A stretch of 55,615 bases of DNA. It comes from Bacillus cytotoxicus (GTDB taxonomy: Bacteria; Bacillota; Bacilli; Bacillales; Bacillaceae_G). Below, piece by piece: positions 51,764 to 55,615 of this stretch. The notes below the pieces were generated by a model that was not told the origin of the DNA, did not search any database, and worked only from the letters and a program-made list of their open reading frames with translations. Both the position numbers and the translations under genes were made by a program. The stretch is taken from positions 1 through 55,615 of the forward strand of contig NZ_JAMBOP010000033.1 in NCBI RefSeq assembly GCF_023715645.1. Direction: 5' to 3'. The first letter of the stretch is position 1; every line of letters begins with the position of its first letter.

Positions 51764-52406
51764 TAATGCTCACAGAGTATTATTAAAATTTATAAAGGGA
51801 AAAAGGTAGTCTTAGTTAGTTTTTAAACCCTATACAAGTTGAGGTGACTATTTGAAAAAATAGGTAGATTTATAATGTGTAACATGTTATACAAAATTCA
51901 GTCCGAAATAAAGGGTTTAAATCAAAACATTTGCAATCATATGAAACCCATACAACTTACAGAATAATTTAAATAACGTATGAAAAATACGATGACAAAC
52001 GTTTCTTAAAGCCTTAGCTATTTAGCGTTTAATTAGATAGCAAAAAATAGATGAAATTACACAGCAAGTGAAATAAGTTAAAAAACAAATTAGTTTGATT
52101 TTGTAAAGCAGTTATCAATATTGGTAGCTGTTTTTGGGTTATTGATATATTGTTATTTAGGTTAAACTGTAGATAAAAATTTTTCTTTTACTCGAGGAGT
52201 GGTATGGTGAATTTCTACACCGTGAAATGCTGCTGGGCCTAAGCCGACCACCATAAATATGACCACTTTTTTGTAGAATATGTTATGTTCAGAGATAAAT
52301 ATTGAAGATGAGGTAGCTTATATTAAATTTAGATAGCAGAATGAAGAGAAAAGAGTTTCATTTTTCGAAACGAATTGTAATCTAATAAAATATAAAGGAG
52401 AAACAT
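51764..52406. other. Gene-poor region with a minus-strand fragment
   Basis: On the minus strand, 52254-52162 reads MVVGLGPAAFHGVEIHHTTP and ends KEKFLSTV, a plausible C-terminal fragment of a lost protein with no ribosome site. Elsewhere the DNA is AT-rich without recognised genes, RNA families or clear terminators. The SDR ribosome site AAAGGAG is at 52394-52400. Confidence 0.4.
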
Positions 52407-53285
52407 ATGAAACCATTACACGGAAAAATTGCAGTAGTAGCCGGTGGAACACGTGGTGCTGGAAGAGGAATAGCAATGATGCTCGGTGAAGCTGGTGCTA
52501 CTGTATATGTGACAGGAAGAAGCACAAAAGGAAACCTATCATCAATGGGAAGAACGGAGACTATTGATGAAACGGCTGAACTTGTAACGAAACTAGGCGG
52601 AAAAGGAATCGCAATTCGTGTTGATCATACTGTGAAAGAAGAGGTCGAAGCTTTATTCGCCAAGATTGATCAAGAGCAGAATGGACAGTTAGATATTTTA
52701 GTGAATGACGTATGGGGAGGCGATCCGCTGACAGAGTGGAATGTACCATTTTGGGAACATAATTTAGATAATGGAATTCAAATACAAACAACCGCTGTAC
52801 ATTCTCATATCATAACAAGTCATTATGGTGTCCCACTTATGGCGAAAAACAAGAAAGGATTGATTGTTGAAATTACAGATGGTGTTGATTACGAATATCG
52901 TGGGAGTTTGTTTTATAGCCTTGCTAAAATTTCAACAATTCATTTAGCTCAAGCAATGGCAAAAGATTTAGCTCCCTATAACATAACATCCGTTGCAGTA
53001 AGTCCCGGATTTTTACGTTCTGAAGCGATGTTAGATATTTTCGGTGTAACAGAAGATAATTGGCAAGAAGGGGCAAAAAAAGATCCGCATTTTATCGCAT
53101 CAGAAACACCATTTTTTATTGGAAGAGCAATTACTGCTTTAGCGAGCGATCTGAATGTTCATATGAAAACAGGACAAGCACTTAGTTCGTGGGAATTAGC
53201 AAGGGAATATAAATTCAAGGATATCGATGGAAGACAGCCTGATTGGGGAAGATACTTTGAAGAACATGTAAAACATACTTTATAA
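52407..53285 (+). CDS. SDR family oxidoreductase
   Basis: The protein has 292 residues. The Rossmann motif is VVAGGTRGAGRGIA (about 11-24), with TGRSTKG suggesting NADP(H) use. The active site Tyr and Lys are in LFYSLAKIST (YxxxK, about 171-175). SPGFLRSEAMLD follows as usual. DILVNDVWGGD replaces the common NNAG motif. It reduces or oxidises an alcohol or carbonyl of unknown identity. AAAGGAG lies 6 bases upstream of ATG 52407. A terminator follows at 53316. Confidence 0.87.
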   Translation: MKPLHGKIAVVAGGTRGAGRGIAMMLGEAGATVYVTGRSTKGNLSSMGRTETIDETAELVTKLGGKGIAIRVDHTVKEEVEALFAKIDQEQNGQLDILVNDVWGGDPLTEWNVPFWEHNLDNGIQIQTTAVHSHIITSHYGVPLMAKNKKGLIVEITDGVDYEYRGSLFYSLAKISTIHLAQAMAKDLAPYNITSVAVSPGFLRSEAMLDIFGVTEDNWQEGAKKDPHFIASETPFFIGRAITALASDLNVHMKTGQALSSWELAREYKFKDIDGRQPDWGRYFEEHVKHTL

Positions 53286-53315
53286 AGATTTTAATGAATT
53301 TAGGAAAGAATAAAT

Positions 53316-53346
53316 AAAACCTCGTCATTATACGGGGTTTTTTGGT
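53316..53346 (+). terminator. Terminator of the SDR gene
   Basis: AAAACCTCGT pairs with ACGGGGTTTT (one G-T pair), continued by TTTGG. Confidence 0.8.
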
Positions 53347-53397
53347 TATGGTCATAGTCTTTCGATAGGTAAGGAATTAGAAAGGGGTTAATTGATA

Positions 53398-53449
53398 TTG
53401 ACATGTAACCAAAAGGTGTTATATTCTATTGAAGTGAAACCAAAGGGTT
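53398..53449 (+). promoter_or_regulatory. Promoter and operators of the SRPBCC-ArsR operon
   Basis: A perfect TTGACA (53398-53403) and TATATT (53420-53425) form the promoter. AACCAAAAGGT (53407-53417) lies in the spacer, and AACCAAAGGGTT (53438-53449) lies just after it. Both carry AACC...GGT inverted halves, as expected for ArsR-type operators that block the polymerase. Confidence 0.65.
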
Positions 53450-53482
53450 GCATTTTATAATTAGGAAAGAAGGACAAGCAAT

Positions 53483-53902
53483 ATGAACACATTACAAGAT
53501 ATTAAGCAAACGATCGTGCTAGAAGCACCTATTCAAAAAGTATGGGATACAGTATCAACTGCAGAAGGTATTGCATTATGGTTTATGCCAAATGATTTCA
53601 AATTAGAAGTAGGACATGAATTTCATATCCAATCTCCTTTTGGACCATCTCCATGTAAAGTATTAGAAATCGATGCACCCCATCATCTTTCTTTTGCCTG
53701 GGATACAGACGGCTGGATTGTTTCTTTTCTTTTAAAAGATTTAGGAGATAAAACTGAATTTACACTTATTCACGGTGGCTGGAAAGAGCCTGACTTTATT
53801 CTTCCAAAACCAAATGAGAAAAGTTCTGTTATTCGTGAGAATATGGCATTTGGTTGGATGGCCATTGTGAACGAAAAACTTAAAAAGGTTATTGAACGCT
53901 AA
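53483..53902 (+). CDS. SRPBCC (AHSA1-like) domain protein
   Basis: The protein has 139 residues. The START/Bet v1 fold of the AHSA1/CalC group is seen: [52 protein letters not shown] and [12 protein letters not shown]. It has a hydrophobic pocket for a small ligand. AGAAAGAAGGACAAGC lies before ATG 53483. Its stop is directly followed by the GTG of the ArsR gene, a frequent pair in bacilli, which suggests that its ligand or product links to the regulator. Confidence 0.86.
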   Translation: MNTLQDIKQTIVLEAPIQKVWDTVSTAEGIALWFMPNDFKLEVGHEFHIQSPFGPSPCKVLEIDAPHHLSFAWDTDGWIVSFLLKDLGDKTEFTLIHGGWKEPDFILPKPNEKSSVIRENMAFGWMAIVNEKLKKVIER

Positions 53903-54274
53903 GTGTCTCCATCAGCAGAAAATTACGACGTATTCCAAGCGATTGCTGATCCAACTCGTAGAGAAGTACTTCGATTACTGGCAGAAAAAGAATTGCCTAT
54001 TTCAGAAATAACATCTCATTTTCCGATTAGTCGTACAGCTGTCACAAAACATCTTCACATTCTTTCAGAGGCAAAGTTAGTCAGTGGAAAGAAGGTAGGA
54101 AGAGAAAAAATTTATCAGCTGCAGCCAGAGCCTTTACAAGAATTAAAGCAGTGGCTTTCGTTTTACGAACAATTTTGGAATAATAAATTATCCATTTTGA
54201 AACATGTAGTTGAAAATGGAGAGAATAGTGGATTGAAAATTGTTGAAACAAAATTGAATACACAAGAGGAATAA
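53903..54274 (+). CDS. ArsR family transcriptional regulator
   Basis: The protein has 123 residues from GTG 53903. The winged helix is complete (QAIADPTRREVLRLLAEKELPISEITSHFPISRTAVTKHLHILSEAKLV, about 12-60; GREKIYQLQPEPL is the wing). No Cys metal sites occur, so it is not a classical metal sensor. It is translationally coupled to the SRPBCC gene with zero spacing and has no ribosome site of its own. It probably represses the operon through the AACC...GGTT sites at 53407-53449. Confidence 0.87.
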   Translation: MSPSAENYDVFQAIADPTRREVLRLLAEKELPISEITSHFPISRTAVTKHLHILSEAKLVSGKKVGREKIYQLQPEPLQELKQWLSFYEQFWNNKLSILKHVVENGENSGLKIVETKLNTQEE

Positions 54275-54293
54275 GGTCATTTTCTTCTATATG

Positions 54294-54342
54294 AAAAAGA
54301 GTATGTTTGGAACAATTGTTTTAAACATACTCTTTTATATTT
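54294..54342 (+). terminator. Terminator of the SRPBCC-ArsR operon
   Basis: AAAAGAGTATGTTT pairs with AAACATACTCTTTT around a 14-base loop, followed by ATAT. Confidence 0.85.
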
Positions 54343-54413
54343 GATAAGCAGGATTAAGATTAATTTGAAGATGGTAATACTGTGTATAAATTGCTGTAAA
54401 AGGAATGGACCAT

Positions 54414-54911
54414 ATGAATATTGTTCTTGAAAGCATAATACTAATTGCTACAGGTGTGATCGTTTTAAAATTTGCGGGAAGTAAGTCTCTTAGTCAAATG
54501 ACAAGAGCTGAAATAATTGTCATTGTATCAATTGGGCGCATTATAGTAGAGCCTGTGTTAAGTAGGAAGTTAGGAACAACAATAGTAACCGCGTGTACAT
54601 TTTCAATTGTTTTACTGATCATTCATTATTTAGAAGTGAAATCTCGAAAGGTGGAACAATTTCTAGATGGAAACACAATCGTTATTATTCAAGATGGAAC
54701 AATTTTAAAGGATAATTTAAATCGTGCCAAAATGACAGAACAGCAATTATTTATGCATTTACGAGGACAAGGAATTCATGATATTCAAACTTTACAGCAA
54801 GTAACTGCAGAGCCAAGCGGCCGTATTGGTTATCAATTAACCCCTCAAGCACAGCCAGTTACTCGTGAAGTGCTTGAGAAGATACTGCGACAGTATCTTT
54901 CTAAGGAATAG
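54414..54911 (+). CDS. DUF421 (YetF-like) membrane protein
   Basis: ATG 54414 has AAAGGA 10 bases upstream; ATG 54405 is too close. The protein has 165 residues. Membrane helices at about 3-22 and 55-75 surround a conserved loop (FAGSKSLSQMTRAEIIVIVSIGRIIVEP). The C-terminal cytoplasmic part has the family pattern DGNTIVIIQDGTILKDNLNRAKMTEQQL. YetF-type proteins are spore- or membrane-associated with no known activity. This is a short form with two or three helices. Confidence 0.82.
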   Translation: MNIVLESIILIATGVIVLKFAGSKSLSQMTRAEIIVIVSIGRIIVEPVLSRKLGTTIVTACTFSIVLLIIHYLEVKSRKVEQFLDGNTIVIIQDGTILKDNLNRAKMTEQQLFMHLRGQGIHDIQTLQQVTAEPSGRIGYQLTPQAQPVTREVLEKILRQYLSKE

Positions 54912-54927
54912 GGAATGTAAATTGTGT

Positions 54928-55491
54928 CTATCCTTGAAAATCTAAAATTATTCTACGTAACTTTTGGAGCCCAATAATTAAATCTTGATCATTTAGCGTT
55001 GAGTAACTGATACGCATATATTCGTATTTTGATGGATGAACAAAGCAAGCTGTTCCCGGTAGAAAAGAAATGTCAGCTTCATTTGCTTTTTTTAGTAATG
55101 CGAATGAATTCATTGAATTTGGAAGTGAAACCCACAAATTAAAGCCGCCTTTTGGTACTTGAAAAAGTATTGTATTCGCTAAAGAACTGAGTATTTCTAC
55201 TGTAGTATCACGACGAATTTGTAAGGCGGTTCGTAATTTTTCTAAATGATTCTTCATTCTTTCTGCCCGTAAAAAAGGGAGAATGGCTTTTTGTGTTAGC
55301 AGCGGAGTACCTATATCCATCAATGCCTTGGAAGCGTGTAACCAATCAAATATAGGCCCTTCGGCTAGTAAAGCTGCAATCCGAAGGCCAGGTGCTAACG
55401 TTTTACTGAACCCTTTTAAATAAATAACATGACCGCTTTTATCAAAGTGTTTAATAGGAGGTGGAAGTATAATATTATCAAAATAAATCAC
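54928..55491 (-). pseudogene. MocR-type aminotransferase regulator, 3' fragment
   Basis: GTG 55491 begins 187 residues covering only the second half of a PLP-dependent fold: YLKGFSKTLAPGLRIAALLA with the PLP Lys, VPKGGFNLWVSLP and KYEYMRISYSTLND. In a MocR regulator this would follow about 280 residues. Directly upstream the frame is closed by TAA, and other frames to 55615 read only broken pieces (PFEWRISIKETLKFYRCLNQ). It is most likely a decayed gene; part may lie outside the window. Confidence 0.7.
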
Positions 55492-55615
55492 GCGTGTTGA
55501 TTAACCAAAATTATACAATCTCCAATTGATTCAAACACCGATAAAATTTCAATGTTTCTTTTATGCTAATCCTCCACTCGAATGGCAGGACGTCACAAAG
55601 AAACAGGCGTGTAAA

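Noticed and set aside
52190-52260. A riboswitch in front of the SDR gene
   Set aside because: The structured look comes from a minus-strand coding remnant; no known aptamer core was recognised and no terminator follows.
1-55615. CRISPR arrays, tRNA or rRNA genes, prophage modules
   Set aside because: No evenly spaced direct repeats, cloverleaf sequences, rRNA segments, integrases or phage structural genes were seen on either strand.

Overview
The window looks like a chromosomal accessory stretch of a Bacillus cereus-group bacterium. The DNA is low in G+C, ribosome binding sites are strong AGGAGG types, and GTG/TTG starts are frequent. The protein set is typical of the group: a 216-residue prolyl 4-hydroxylase with H127/D129/H193/K203, an NprR-like quorum-sensing regulator, VanW proteins, a C69 dipeptidase, a moxR/DUF58/transglutaminase operon, and many GNAT, Nudix and alpha/beta hydrolase genes. 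Repeats that look like B. cereus-group bcr elements support this. No rRNA, tRNA, CRISPR array, prophage or plasmid replication gene was recognised.

Layout. 0.3-1.6 kb: a DUF2089 operon followed by a decayed membrane-protein gene. 2-4.4 kb: an NprR-like RRNPP regulator with no visible peptide gene, and two unknown genes. 4.9-7.9 kb: a run of small enzymes (histidine phosphatase, nucleoside deaminase, methyltransferase, Nudix). 8-10.3 kb, minus strand: a secreted C69 dipeptidase with a perfect CcpA cre site, and a PAP2 phosphatase. 10.6-12.7 kb: a frameshifted HD gene, an aminoglycoside-phosphotransferase-like kinase and a GNAT. 12.9-18.2 kb: PhzF, bcr-like repeats, a nucleoside phosphorylase, an alpha/beta hydrolase, a DUF3221-like protein and MurB. 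18.2-23.4 kb: an M3 oligopeptidase, a MerR regulator, two tandem C45 hydrolases (the second split by an ochre codon) and a MazG-like protein. 24-28.3 kb: the prolyl 4-hydroxylase, a DUF2785 gene behind a leader that looks like a transcription attenuator, VanW-1 and a second histidine phosphatase. 28.5-30 kb, minus strand: a PadR repressor and a permease encoded as two half-genes, with a clear operator. 30.4-35.2 kb: hydrolase, phosphoesterase, GNAT, an ochre-split hydrolase and VanW-2. 36-40.5 kb: a lipoprotein-like protein, Lrp, an AhpD-like protein, and a divergent EamA exporter/MocR regulator pair. 40.6-44.3 kb: a GNAT-pentapeptide-repeat fusion, a frameshifted serine hydrolase, an isochorismatase and a DinB protein. 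44.4-48.8 kb, minus strand: the transglutaminase/DUF58/MoxR operon. 49.5-51.8 kb: an SdpI-family protein and an IS200/IS605-type tnpB element with an in-frame stop, next to a truncated gene. 52.4-55.5 kb: an SDR oxidoreductase, an SRPBCC-ArsR operon, a DUF421 protein and a MocR aminotransferase remnant.

Most genes are single or paired modules with their own regulator, consistent with a variable detoxification, resistance and scavenging region rather than one large system. At least five genes are broken by a single frameshift or stop. Decayed IS605-type right ends and three dispersed repeat families recur between genes. The most interesting candidate is the leader of the DUF2785 gene near 25.1-25.4 kb: a small ORF with a consensus Shine-Dalgarno, then mutually exclusive hairpins, one of them a terminator. 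This layout suggests ribosome-mediated attenuation of a gene family of unknown function.
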